A stretch of 49,091 nucleotides of DNA from Bacteroidales bacterium (GCA_023133655.1 JAGLWB010000388.1:1-49091), one strand, 5' to 3'. Numbered from the stretch's first letter, positions 1 to 7,580 are shown. Numbers and translations: made by a program. Notes: generated by a model not told the origin, from the letters alone.

Positions 1-323
1 TCAAATCCTGAACTTGTTAGCCTTTCATCAATATTGTCGAATAATGATTTTGTAAATTCAGGTTCTGCTTTGCTTTCCGATAAATGAGCAAAAGAGTGTA
101 AAATTATTTTTTTTGTATTGTTCTTACCTGCAATCCATTTCAGGTTTTTCAATAACTTCTTTTTAACAGCTGTTTCGTTTTCCTCATCTTCTTTTTCAAC
201 ATGAATAAAGGCAGCCTGAATGTTTTTATATTCTTTTTCTTCTGAGAAATCCTCTGCCGATTCAATTGTTTTAATCGTAGGTTTAAAAGAAAAATCAGTC
301 ATATAGATCATTAACAATTTCAT
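1..323 (-). CDS. Stand-alone threonyl-tRNA synthetase editing domain protein (partial, C-terminus beyond window)
   Basis: About 107 codons are visible, from an ATG at 323 to the window edge. The protein begins MKLLMIYMTDFSF and contains IILHSFAHLSESKAEPEF near residues 73-90. That matches the fold and the signature (FAHLS...P) of the archaeal ThrRS N-terminal editing domain, a D-aminoacyl-tRNA deacylase-like domain that removes serine mischarged onto tRNA-Thr. In archaea it is fused to the synthetase. Here it begins directly at its own start, so it may be a free-standing trans-editing factor, although the missing 3' part could carry more domains. It lies downstream of the cytochrome bd operon on the same strand. 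The family call is by motif recognition only. Confidence 0.6.
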   Translation of the reverse strand, partial: MKLLMIYMTDFSFKPTIKTIESAEDFSEEKEYKNIQAAFIHVEKEDEENETAVKKKLLKNLKWIAGKNNTKKIILHSFAHLSESKAEPEFTKSLFDNIDERLTSSGF

Positions 324-372
324 AATTATAGAGTTTAAATTTTACACACCCCTTCCATCAAACATCAAAATT

Positions 373-477
373 CTATTGATAATTTTTCTTTTTAAGCAGA
401 TACCTTATCAGCTGAAACGCAATGATGATTAACAAGGGCCAGGCAATAAGCCAAATTATTGATTCTAAATAGTTCAT
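373..477 (-). CDS. 34-residue single-helix membrane protein after cydB (CydX-like candidate)
   Basis: This small gene starts at the ATG at 477, 20 bases after the cydB stop, and ends in TAG at 373. The product begins MNYLESIIWLIAWPLLIIIA and has one hydrophobic helix (about residues 7-25) followed by a basic tail with RYLLKKK. Very small one-helix subunits (CydX, CydS) are encoded directly after cydB in other bacteria and stabilise the haem sites of cytochrome bd. Position, size and topology fit that role. The sequence is not clearly CydX, so the assignment is inferred from context. Confidence 0.5.
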   Translation of the reverse strand: MNYLESIIWLIAWPLLIIIAFQLIRYLLKKKNYQ

Positions 478-497
478 GGTCTTTTATTTTTTATGTA

Positions 498-1652
498 TCA
501 ATACTTCATTGTGTCATTTTCAATATCAGCTTCATTCACTTTTTGTTTATTCAATGATTTCCAGGAGTACCAGATATATGCTACTACAAAAGGGACTAAT
601 AAAGAAACATAACTCATAGTAGTAAGCGTATATTTACTTGAGGAGGCATTATGAATGGTCAATGAACTTTGCAGATCAAAAGTTGATGGGTAAAAGGCCG
701 TATTATTAAGACCCGCCAGCATTAGAATTGAAAAGACCGTTAATACTGTTCCAGCTCCAGCAAACCAAATTCCTTTTGATGAAATTTTAAAAGCCCCAAG
801 AAAAATGCCGGATAATACCCCTACAACACCTGCCAACAAGAGGATCAACACTAATGGCATCTCTAAAAGATTATGCAGGTACTTGAATTTTTCCAGAAAT
901 ACCACCTTCGTATCAGGATCAACAGCAAATCCTTCTCGTGTCAATATCAAATCAATGAATAATAAAAAAAATCCAAGAAATGCAGCACTACATATTTTCA
1001 CTGTTTTAGCTGCACGTTGAATGATTTCGGAATGATCGATATTATTTATAAAATAGAGCATTGCCAAAACCCGGGCCAGGAAAAACACGGCCAGCCCGAG
1101 TGATAAATTAGTAATGTTAAATGCTGCTTCAAGCCCATGGGTGGCTGTTTCCCAGCGAGAAATAACCGGATCAGATACATTTGTGATATTCATTTTATCA
1201 ACAGAGAATTCTGAACCGGTGAAAAAGGTTCCCACAGCTACACCTATTAAAATGGTGCTTAATAAACCGTTGATAAACAGAAAAGTATCATACGTTTTAC
1301 GGCCCAGGAAATTGTTTGCTTTTGTGCGATACTCATAAGAAACAGCCTGAATTATAAAACTAAATAATATAAGCATCCACACCCAGTATGCACCCCCAAA
1401 GCTGGTTGAATAAAACAAAGGAAATGAAGCAAAAAAAGCTCCTCCGAAAGTCACAAGGGTTGTAAAAGTCAGGTCCCATTTTCGCCCGATGGAGTTAATT
1501 AATAAAGAACGTTCTTTATCGTTTTTAGCTAATTGCCTTATTAATGTTTGCCCACCTTGAACAAACATTAAAAAAATCAGAAGGGCAGCCAATAATGATA
1601 CGATAATCCACCAATAAGCTTGTAAAACCGGATAAGATAAATTACTAAACAT
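498..1652 (-). CDS. cydB: Cytochrome bd ubiquinol/menaquinol oxidase subunit II
   Basis: Subunit II of the cytochrome bd quinol oxidase, a high-affinity terminal oxidase in the inner membrane that reduces O2 to water. At 384 residues it has the normal family length and shows eight or nine hydrophobic segments. The N-terminal region reads YWWIIVSLLAALLIFLMF and is followed by GGQTL, as is usual for CydB. The start overlaps the end of cydA by 8 bases, so the two are translationally coupled. A one-helix protein follows at once. Subunit II binds no haem but is needed for assembly with CydA. Its presence suggests oxygen scavenging or microaerobic respiration in an otherwise anaerobic gene set. Confidence 0.93.
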   Translation of the reverse strand: MFSNLSYPVLQAYWWIIVSLLAALLIFLMFVQGGQTLIRQLAKNDKERSLLINSIGRKWDLTFTTLVTFGGAFFASFPLFYSTSFGGAYWVWMLILFSFIIQAVSYEYRTKANNFLGRKTYDTFLFINGLLSTILIGVAVGTFFTGSEFSVDKMNITNVSDPVISRWETATHGLEAAFNITNLSLGLAVFFLARVLAMLYFINNIDHSEIIQRAAKTVKICSAAFLGFFLLFIDLILTREGFAVDPDTKVVFLEKFKYLHNLLEMPLVLILLLAGVVGVLSGIFLGAFKISSKGIWFAGAGTVLTVFSILMLAGLNNTAFYPSTFDLQSSLTIHNASSSKYTLTTMSYVSLLVPFVVAYIWYSWKSLNKQKVNEADIENDTMKY

Positions 1653-3174
1653 GGCTTCCTCCTTCCTCTGGACCCTTTTTTATTTGGGTGATTAAAATTT
1701 TAACTTCTGCTATTAATAAGATGGTGAAAAGTGCTAAAAAAATAAAAAATGTTGTTTGGACAGAACCAACACTAAGATGTGAAGTGGAAACACCAACCGG
1801 TAATATATTCTGAATCGTCCAGGGCTGGCGGCCAACTTCAGCCACTACCCATCCCAATTCAGAAGCGATTAATCCAAAAAGGAAAGACCAAACGGATATA
1901 CGCAAAAGCAATTTGCTTTTTCCAATCTTATCCTTCAGGCTTGCATACAGAAGCCAGGCAAACAATAGGATGAAAAACAAGCCAAGTCCAACCATAATAT
2001 GAAACGAGTAAAAGGTCAGGTGGACATTCGGAACAATATCTTCTTTGTTTTCAAAATACCCATATCCGAAATGGCTGTAATTTTCTTCGAACTCCTTTAA
2101 TTTCAGGCTGGTCATCTCTTCATTACCCTCATTTTTAGCCTTTTTATAATCAGCCAGGGCCTGAATTGATATTTTCCCTTTTTTCATCCGGGTTTCAGCC
2201 GGGAGTATACCCTGCTCAGCATTCCCGTTAACTAAGTCGTTGATTCCGGGAACAAATGCATTAACATCTTTAAATGCAAGTACTGATAATAAACCCGGTA
2301 ATCTTACTCCCTTAAAATTGCTATTGTTCTTTTCGTTATTCAAAAATCCCAAAGCATTCAAATCAGCTTTTTCTTCTCCATCATACAATCCTTCCATCGC
2401 TGCCAGTTTCATTGGTTGTGTTTGTGCTACATCATAAGCAGAGCTGTCGCCTGTGAAAGCAACGAATAGCGAAGCAAGCAATCCGAATACTGAAGCGATC
2501 AAAATACTTTTTTTTGCAAAAAGCAAATGCCTGTTTTTTAAAATATACCAGGCACTCACTGCAACAACAAATAAGGCACCAACTATATACGCCTGAGATA
2601 CTGTATGCAAAAACTTAAACACCGCAGTAGGAGAGAGTGCAATTTCAAAAAAATCAACCATCTCGTTTCTTACCGTATCCGGGTTGAATTTCATTCCGAC
2701 AGGATTTTGCATCCATGCATTGGCAATTAATATCCATAATGCTGACAAGTTAGAGCCGAAAGCCACCAACCAGGAAGAAACCATATGAAATTTTTCACTC
2801 ACCCTGTCCCAGCCAAAAAACATTACGGCAATAAATGTTGATTCCAGAAAAAAGGCCAGGATTCCCTCTATGGCAAGAGGAGCTCCAAAAATATCGCCTA
2901 CAAACCAGGAATAATTCGACCAGTTTGTTCCGAACTCAAATTCAAGGATAATCCCTGTCGCAACGCCGATCGCAAAATTTATCCCGAACAGTTTCATCCA
3001 GAACTTTGTCATTTTCTTCCACTTTTCATCTCTTGTTCTGTAATATATCGTGTGCATAAAAGCTACAATAAATGACAAGCCCAGAGTAAGCGGAACAAAA
3101 ATCCAATGGTACATTGCTGTCAGGGCAAACTGAGCCCGTGACCAATCAACCAGAGAAATATCAAAATGATCCAT
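1645..3174 (-). CDS. cydA: Cytochrome bd ubiquinol/menaquinol oxidase subunit I
   Basis: Catalytic subunit of cytochrome bd oxidase, carrying haems b558, b595 and d. The 509-residue protein shows the N-terminal axial histidine in TAMYHW (His23, equivalent to E. coli His19), FLHTVSQAY near residue 188, the quinone-loop lysine and glutamate in KLAAMEG, FHIMVGLG with the second b558 ligands, and the family signature GRQPW. The stretch between KLAAMEG and GRQPW is long, so this looks like a long-Q-loop enzyme similar in size to the E. coli form. A DUF4492 gene ends 10 bases upstream, and cydB overlaps the 3' end. Confidence 0.95.
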   Translation of the reverse strand: MDHFDISLVDWSRAQFALTAMYHWIFVPLTLGLSFIVAFMHTIYYRTRDEKWKKMTKFWMKLFGINFAIGVATGIILEFEFGTNWSNYSWFVGDIFGAPLAIEGILAFFLESTFIAVMFFGWDRVSEKFHMVSSWLVAFGSNLSALWILIANAWMQNPVGMKFNPDTVRNEMVDFFEIALSPTAVFKFLHTVSQAYIVGALFVVAVSAWYILKNRHLLFAKKSILIASVFGLLASLFVAFTGDSSAYDVAQTQPMKLAAMEGLYDGEEKADLNALGFLNNEKNNSNFKGVRLPGLLSVLAFKDVNAFVPGINDLVNGNAEQGILPAETRMKKGKISIQALADYKKAKNEGNEEMTSLKLKEFEENYSHFGYGYFENKEDIVPNVHLTFYSFHIMVGLGLFFILLFAWLLYASLKDKIGKSKLLLRISVWSFLFGLIASELGWVVAEVGRQPWTIQNILPVGVSTSHLSVGSVQTTFFIFLALFTILLIAEVKILITQIKKGPEEGGSHV

Positions 3175-3184
3175 AATACATCAT

Positions 3185-3388
3185 TTAATTATTTATTAAT
3201 TGTTCAAACACATAATCACCCTTTTCTTTATCAGTTTCAAATTTTGAATTCAAAAAATCAGGGAAAAAGAATATTCTTAAGACGAAAAGTATAATGAATA
3301 GTTTTACCAATATTATGATCCATAGCCTTACGCTATGCCTCGACATATTTTTAAACCCATCAATATAGAAATAGAATACTTTTTTCAT
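3185..3388 (-). CDS. DUF4492 family small membrane protein preceding cydA
   Basis: A 67-residue protein with a single hydrophobic segment (about residues 22-44), an amphipathic basic N-terminus (FYIDGFKNM) and a charged C-terminal tail. It matches the DUF4492 pattern, a short protein family encoded immediately upstream of cydA in Bacteroidota and Campylobacterota. Only 10 bases separate it from cydA, so it is probably the first gene of the bd oxidase operon. Its biochemical role is not established. The conserved location suggests help in assembly or a small accessory subunit. Confidence 0.75.
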   Translation of the reverse strand: MKKVFYFYIDGFKNMSRHSVRLWIIILVKLFIILFVLRIFFFPDFLNSKFETDKEKGDYVFEQLINN

Positions 3389-3425
3389 TTCCTCATTTAT
3401 AAAGAAAACTATGAACCGGCTATCA

Positions 3426-3449
3426 AACCGACAGGTTAACCCGTCGGTT
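3426..3449. repeat. Imperfect inverted repeat, copy 1 of an AACCGAC palindrome
   Basis: A 10-base arm AACCGACAGG is followed by TTAA and then CCCGTCGGTT, giving one mismatch in the stem. It lies between the NifX-type gene at 3468 and the cyd operon. A perfect version of the same palindrome occurs at 15107-15127. No T-run follows on the minus strand, so it looks more like a dispersed palindromic element than a classical terminator. Confidence 0.55.
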
Positions 3450-3467
3450 CATGTTAGTTTCATCTGC

Positions 3468-3806
3468 TTAGAATTCCTTCAATTCATTTTTTTTATACGC
3501 TTCATAAGCTTCTTTAACAGTCATTTCACCTGCGCCTATGTATATTTTAATGCCGGCTCTTTCCAGAACTGTTGCCGCATTACCCCCGGGCCCATTTCCT
3601 GTAATTAATAGGCCGGGATTCAATTCAAACAACTTTTGGGCTGTTTGAGGGCCTGCACCATGTGCTACACCTTCGACGTCCCTATTATCAAACTGTGTGA
3701 ATTCATCAGTTTCATCATCATAAACGAGAAAAAATTCTGTTCTTCCAAAGCGTGGATCCATCATAGAATCCCACGTTGTTCCTTTTGCTGTGAATGCTAT
3801 TTTCAT
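3468..3806 (-). CDS. NifX/MTH1175-type dinitrogenase iron-molybdenum cofactor biosynthesis domain protein
   Basis: A 112-residue single-domain protein of the PF02579 family (NifX, NifY, NifB C-terminus, MTH1175, orange protein). Visible hallmarks are the start MKIAFTAKG, DPRFGRTEFFLVYD, the GPQTA/GNGPGGNAATVL glycine-rich segment and KIYIGAG followed by VKEAYEAY. Family members bind metal-sulfur clusters or their precursors. No cysteines are visible here, so any cluster binding would need other ligands. It is the last gene of the set running from the DUF134 regulator, 38 bases after a MinD-type ATPase. A second member of the family is encoded at 5577-5915. Confidence 0.85.
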   Translation of the reverse strand: MKIAFTAKGTTWDSMMDPRFGRTEFFLVYDDETDEFTQFDNRDVEGVAHGAGPQTAQKLFELNPGLLITGNGPGGNAATVLERAGIKIYIGAGEMTVKEAYEAYKKNELKEF

Positions 3807-3844
3807 TTCAATTCTTTTAATTAATTTTTACTAATTGTCAATTG

Positions 3845-4726
3845 TCAATTATTAATTGTCAATTGTTTTACTTTGCTCCAACTTTCTGTTAAAATTGTTT
3901 GTAATTGGCCTTTATCAAATTCAACAATTGTCTGCCCGACTGTCATTGCTTTTGTAAAATTATCATCATAGGGCAAATTTGAAATATGGGCAATATTTTC
4001 TTTTTTAAGAAATTCCCCAATCTCTTTTGTCACATTTTCATTGATATCGAATTTATTGATTATACAACCTGCTTTGATATTAAACTTTTTAACCAGTTTG
4101 TATACCCTTTTTAGATCATGCAAACCAGAAACCGAAGGCTCGGTCACCAGAACCACAAAGTTGGCTCCTGAGAGGGATGAAACAACAGGGCAACCAACTC
4201 CCGGGGAACCATCAATAATGATAAAATCACTATTTCTGTTTTTTGCAAGCAGCTTGGCTTCGTTTTTCACTTTTGCAACAAGCTTTCCTGAGTTATCTGC
4301 ACCAATGGCAAGCTTTGCATGTACCATTACGCTGCCGGTTTTGATGTTCGAAATATACCACTGGCCAACATTTTGACTTTCGTTTGTTATAGCATTCGTT
4401 GGGCAAACACGTGCACAATAGCCACATCCTTCACAATCTAACGGTTGAACTATGTATTGAGTATCTATAATAGGAATGGCGTCAAAACGACAAACCTCAG
4501 CGCATTTACCACACTTAATGCACTCATCCTGATTAATTATGGCAACCTCGCCACTGTAGAAATCTTCTGCTTTGGAAAAATCGGGTTGTAAAAGAAGATG
4601 CATATCTGCAGCATCAACGTCGCAATCAGCTACAACGGTTTCCTCTCCACCCAAATATGCAAACGATGCAGTTACAGATGTTTTCCCCGTGCCCCCCTTC
4701 CCTGAAATAACAACTATCTCTTTCAT
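3845..4726 (-). CDS. MinD-superfamily P-loop ATPase with inserted 2[4Fe-4S] ferredoxin domain (copy 1)
   Basis: A 293-residue cytoplasmic ATPase of the MinD/Mrp superfamily. The deviant Walker A motif GKGGTGKT lies at residues 9-16. A ferredoxin domain is inserted with two CxxCxxCxxxC motifs (Cys69-72-75-79 and Cys98-101-104-108). Then come DGSPGVGCPVV and the LVTEPSVSGLHDL segment typical of the family. Such proteins are thought to carry or insert Fe-S or mixed metal clusters using ATP. The 5' end overlaps the related ATPase at 4723 by 4 bases. The pair sits between two NifX-type proteins, as in the orange-protein loci of Desulfovibrio. Confidence 0.88.
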   Translation of the reverse strand: MKEIVVISGKGGTGKTSVTASFAYLGGEETVVADCDVDAADMHLLLQPDFSKAEDFYSGEVAIINQDECIKCGKCAEVCRFDAIPIIDTQYIVQPLDCEGCGYCARVCPTNAITNESQNVGQWYISNIKTGSVMVHAKLAIGADNSGKLVAKVKNEAKLLAKNRNSDFIIIDGSPGVGCPVVSSLSGANFVVLVTEPSVSGLHDLKRVYKLVKKFNIKAGCIINKFDINENVTKEIGEFLKKENIAHISNLPYDDNFTKAMTVGQTIVEFDKGQLQTILTESWSKVKQLTINN

Positions 4727-5565
4727 AATATATGCTCTATAATTCCATCCAACTGTTGTTTTACTTCAGGGAGTTTCCTGTAAATTAATTCACCTGAAGA
4801 ATAGAGCTCAGCAATTTTACGGCTATTGGGGATTTTTGCAAGAATTGGGATATTCTCCTCTTTACAATACCTGAGTACATCATCATTGCCAATACCAAAA
4901 CGATTAACCACCACGCCTGTTTCCTTCTTTAACTCCTTCATTGTTTCCACTGCCAGTTTTAGATCATGCAGTCCAAAAGGGGTTGGCTCTGTAACCAGAA
5001 TAACAAAATCAGCATCTTTTGTTGCTTCAATCACCGGGCATGAAGTCCCCGGCGGTGCATCGTATAGTTTAATTATTTCATTTGGAAAATGACGGTCAAC
5101 ATAATCAAGCGTCTGGGAAATTAGCGGTACTGCCTGTTCCTGGCCAATCTCAAGCCTGCTTTCAATAAAAGTAAGTTTATTTCTATGGTAATGACTCAGC
5201 TCGCCCATTTTTTGTGGAATCATTGGTAAAGCATCTGTTGGGCATAATTCCGAACAGGCATAACAACTATGGCACAATTCAGGGAAGACCAAAATTTGAG
5301 TTCCCAGTTGGATCACTGCATGAAAATTACAAACCTTCTGACAAATTCCGCATAACGTACACTTATCCTCAATCCATTCAGGTATCATTTTGAATTTGTC
5401 TTCTTTTTTAACCAAATCAGCATTAATGAATAATCCTGAATTTGGCTCTTCTACATCGAGATCCGTCAAAACTACCTCCTCTTTTTCCGCCAGGTAACTT
5501 GCCAGATTAGTTGCCAATGTTGTTTTTCCGGTCCCTCCTTTTCCACTTGCAATAGCAATCTTCAT
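4723..5565 (-). CDS. MinD-superfamily P-loop ATPase with inserted 2[4Fe-4S] ferredoxin domain (copy 2)
   Basis: A 280-residue paralogue of the neighbouring ATPase with the same architecture: SGKGGTGKTTL at residues 7-17, ferredoxin cysteines at 69-72-75-79 and 98-101-104-108 (identical spacing to copy 1), and DAPPGTSCPV followed by LVTEPTPFGLHDL. Two such ATPases side by side are typical of the NifX/ORP-type clusters and suggest a heterodimer. It begins 11 bases after the upstream NifX-type gene and overlaps the next gene by 4 bases, which indicates co-expression. The function in cluster trafficking is inferred from the family. Confidence 0.88.
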   Translation of the reverse strand: MKIAIASGKGGTGKTTLATNLASYLAEKEEVVLTDLDVEEPNSGLFINADLVKKEDKFKMIPEWIEDKCTLCGICQKVCNFHAVIQLGTQILVFPELCHSCYACSELCPTDALPMIPQKMGELSHYHRNKLTFIESRLEIGQEQAVPLISQTLDYVDRHFPNEIIKLYDAPPGTSCPVIEATKDADFVILVTEPTPFGLHDLKLAVETMKELKKETGVVVNRFGIGNDDVLRYCKEENIPILAKIPNSRKIAELYSSGELIYRKLPEVKQQLDGIIEHIL

Positions 5566-5576
5566 CTCATTAAATC

Positions 5577-5915
5577 TTAATGATCACACAGGTTTTCTCC
5601 GCTCTCAAGTTGATTAGCCAAATATTGTTCAACAAGTTTTACCGGATTTTCAGAATTAATACCTATAAATACCTCTATATTATTTTGCGCAAACAGGTCT
5701 TGTGCTTTCATTCCCATCCCTCCTGAAATGATAGTACTAACACCAAGTTCAGCTAAAAATCGCGGATAGGTACCGGGCTGATGTATCGGTGGATTAAAAA
5801 ATTTAAGATTTAAGATTTTCTGGTCTTCTGTCTCAACTACTGCAAATTTTTCGCAGTGGCCAAAATGAGCACAAAGATTCCCATCAATAGTGGGAATAGC
5901 AAATAATTTATTCAT
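5577..5915 (-). CDS. NifX/MTH1175-type dinitrogenase cofactor biosynthesis domain protein (second copy)
   Basis: A 112-residue PF02579 protein. It carries HFGHCEKFAVV near residues 17-27, the usual metal-associated motif of MTH1175-like proteins, and SGGMGMKAQDLF in the middle. Unlike the copy at 3468 it contains cysteines (Cys15, Cys21 and one near the C-terminus in ENLCDH), so it is the better candidate to hold a metal cluster. It lies 9 bases downstream of the zinc-ribbon gene and 11 bases upstream of the MinD-type ATPases. Confidence 0.85.
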   Translation of the reverse strand: MNKLFAIPTIDGNLCAHFGHCEKFAVVETEDQKILNLKFFNPPIHQPGTYPRFLAELGVSTIISGGMGMKAQDLFAQNNIEVFIGINSENPVKLVEQYLANQLESGENLCDH

Positions 5916-5924
5916 TGTAAATTA

Positions 5925-6146
5925 TTATTTATTTAACAATTCTTCTCTGATCATAGTTTTCCCACATTCGGGGCATTTAAGTGTTGTACACTTCACCCCT
6001 TGTTGATGTGGGACTTTTGCACCGCATTTTGCACATACACAATAACCGCCTACGCCAAATGCACCGCCTTTATTTCGGCCACGGCCACCGCCACGTCCCA
6101 AGCCTCTTCCGCCGCCTGGGTTAATATTTCTTCCGAAATTATTCAT
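5925..6146 (-). CDS. Glycine/arginine-rich small zinc-ribbon protein
   Basis: A 73-residue protein with a Gly/Arg-rich N-terminal half (GGGRGLGRGGGRGRN) and a C-terminal metal-binding half with Cys36, Cys38, Cys41, Cys53, Cys58 and Cys61. The spacing CAKCG then CPECG fits a zinc ribbon or rubredoxin-like knuckle. Similar short proteins accompany NifX/MinD-type gene sets in anaerobes. The glycine-rich segment resembles that of the DUF5320 protein encoded upstream. No catalytic role can be assigned. Confidence 0.72.
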   Translation of the reverse strand: MNNFGRNINPGGGRGLGRGGGRGRNKGGAFGVGGYCVCAKCGAKVPHQQGVKCTTLKCPECGKTMIREELLNK

Positions 6147-6207
6147 TTTATCATTTTTTTAGTTAATAATTTAGATTTGATTCTAGAATCAAGTGTGTAA
6201 TTAAATT

Positions 6208-6342
6208 CCCCCTTCCCAACCTTCCCCACGGGGAAGGAGTTATCAACTTTTCATCCCCTTTACCCACGGGGGGCAGGATTTGTCAATTTCTTCATCCCCC
6301 TTCCCCCGTGGGGAAAAGGGTTAGGAATAGGGGGAGGAAAAG
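6208..6342. repeat. Cluster of three related GC-rich hairpins in a 210-base gap
   Basis: The gap between the DUF5320 gene and the zinc-ribbon gene contains three variants of a CCCCTTCCC...GGGGAAGG element. The first is a perfect 8-bp stem with a 2-base loop (6220-6237); the other two are imperfect (around 6254-6276 and 6296-6322). The pattern looks like a local array of small palindromic repeats. It may attenuate or stabilise the transcript that crosses it. I see no open reading frame of note here. Confidence 0.55.
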
Positions 6343-6356
6343 TGTAAAAAAAATGA

Positions 6357-6677
6357 TTACTCTTTTCCTTCAACTTTTTTAAGCTGTTCCTCTAATGATG
6401 ACACCTGGTCTTTAAGAACCCTGATCTCATTTTCGATTACAGTCTTCTCCTTAACATTTGGGGCAGTTTCATCAAAAAAATATCCACGGCCATATCCAAA
6501 TCCTCTTCCCAATCCTCTTCCATAACCGAACCCTCGGCCAAACCCACGGCCAAATCCTCTTCCGTACCCTCTTCCCAAATTTGAGAAGGTACTTCGATCA
6601 TTCCCAACGCAAAGTCCCATCTGCCTTCCTGTTAGCGGGCCCATTCCTTCAGGCCCTGTTTTGTCTCTTCCTGGCAT
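6357..6677 (-). CDS. DUF5320 family glycine-rich protein with C-terminal coiled coil
   Basis: The start chosen is the ATG at 6677, because an AGGAGG ribosome binding site lies just upstream (6683-6688 on the complement) and the protein then begins MPGRDKTGPEGMGPLTGR, the DUF5320 signature. The 106-residue product continues with repeats of the type GYGRGFGRG and GRGFGYGRG, and ends in a short coiled coil (VIENEIRVLKDQVSSLEEQL). It overlaps the end of the DUF134 gene by 29 bases. DUF5320 proteins are common neighbours of NifX/MinD-type genes; their function is unknown. Confidence 0.8.
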   Translation of the reverse strand: MPGRDKTGPEGMGPLTGRQMGLCVGNDRSTFSNLGRGYGRGFGRGFGRGFGYGRGLGRGFGYGRGYFFDETAPNVKEKTVIENEIRVLKDQVSSLEEQLKKVEGKE

Positions 6678-7134
6678 AATTACCTCCTTTTTTAAAGTTT
6701 CTATTAGTACAGCATCTACCATGTCCAAACCCTCCCGCAAGGTTTATTAAATTTTGGGATTTACAAGCAGGACATTCCGTAAATGCATTTTCTATACTTA
6801 TTTCAAACATATACCCACAATCCACGCAGCGAATAATATTATTTCTGAAATGCACATTTCCGCCTTCTATTGTTAAGAGTTTCCCCTGAATAATAAAGTC
6901 AGCAATTTTTTTTCTCGCTTTTTCAATCAGCCTGGTAAAAGTTGAACGTGAAATCTCCATTTCGTCCGCTGCTTCAATATGCGGTAAGCCAACAAAATCA
7001 GCTAATCTGAAAGCTTCATATTCATCCAGCGAGAGTTTAGTTTGCTTTAATGATCTTCCGGCAACCCCAACAGGTTTAAACTCTGAAAACATGGGAGGGT
7101 TATGAATAATTCTTTCCTTTTCCGGCCTGGCCAT
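6649..7134 (-). CDS. DUF134 family helix-turn-helix DNA-binding protein with zinc ribbon
   Basis: A 161-residue regulator. The N-terminal half carries the DUF134 pattern: ARPEKERII, FKPVG, LSLDEYEAFRLADFVGL and a helix-turn-helix EAADEMEISRSTFTRLIEKA at about residues 54-73, similar to sigma-70 region 4. The C-terminal half has CVDC...CPAC (Cys103, 106, 121, 124) and a terminal GHGRCC. It is the first gene of the NifX/MinD operon and has a good Bacteroidota promoter upstream (7161-7192), so it probably regulates this operon, perhaps in response to metals or redox state. That role is inferred. Confidence 0.85.
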   Translation of the reverse strand: MARPEKERIIHNPPMFSEFKPVGVAGRSLKQTKLSLDEYEAFRLADFVGLPHIEAADEMEISRSTFTRLIEKARKKIADFIIQGKLLTIEGGNVHFRNNIIRCVDCGYMFEISIENAFTECPACKSQNLINLAGGFGHGRCCTNRNFKKGGNYARKRQNRA

Positions 7135-7160
7135 AATTCATTTATATTTACTATTCGCTG

Positions 7161-7192
7161 CAAAGGTAATGCACTTATGTTCATAATACAAA
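7161..7192 (-). promoter_or_regulatory. Bacteroidota-type promoter of the DUF134/NifX/MinD operon
   Basis: On the minus strand TTTG (7189-7192) is followed by a 20-base spacer and TACCTTTG (7161-7168), a full match to the Bacteroidota -33/-7 consensus TTTG and TAnnTTTG. The expected transcript start is about 20 bases before the DUF134 ATG at 7134. Confidence 0.7.
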
Positions 7193-7419
7193 TTTTTTAG
7201 AAAAATAATTAATTTTTTTTAGAAGGGAACAAAAATTAAAAAATGCAGCACTCAAAATATAAACCAACCCAACGGAAATCAATGGTTACAGAAAAGATTT
7301 TGTGGCCGTACAAAAATCACGGAAAGAAACATTACCCTTCGCAAAGGGACCTGATCATTTGCTTCGTATTAAACCCAGAGGGTTTGTATATTTATAGCAA
7401 ACAGAGCGTTAAAGGTTGC

Positions 7420-7443
7420 ATATGACCCCGGCCGGGGTCATAT
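7420..7443. terminator. Perfect GC-rich palindrome followed by a T-run
   Basis: A 24-base perfect palindrome with core TGACCCCGGCCGGGGTCA (7423-7440) is extended by ATA/TAT and followed by TTTTTCTC on the plus strand. It has the form of a strong intrinsic terminator, but no intact gene ends here on either strand, so it may be a dispersed palindromic element. The flanking 60-residue reading frame at 7243-7425 shows no recognisable protein. Confidence 0.5.
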
Positions 7444-7497
7444 TTTTCTCACCATTTTGTTTCCTATAGACATTCGATGCCTCTGGCATCTCAACAC

Positions 7498-7530
7498 AAG
7501 TGTCAGGCACTTTAAAAATGCCCGACACTT
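7498..7530. repeat. Hairpin with 12-base arms
   Basis: AAGTGTCAGGCA (7498-7509) pairs with TGCCCGACACTT (7519-7530) with one mismatch and a 9-base loop. It lies 90 bases from the larger palindrome and next to the ATPase remnant. Confidence 0.5.
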
Positions 7531-7580
7531 CCACGAGAATTGTTATGGTTAATCTGGTTAACCGGGAAAATTAAATGGTA

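Noticed and set aside
6678-6740. Upstream extension of the DUF5320 gene to 6740
   Set aside because: The ATG at 6677 has an AGGAGG site and begins with the family signature MPGRDKTGP.
7243-7425. A small plus-strand protein of 60 residues
   Set aside because: No recognisable motif, no promoter and it ends in the palindrome at 7420.
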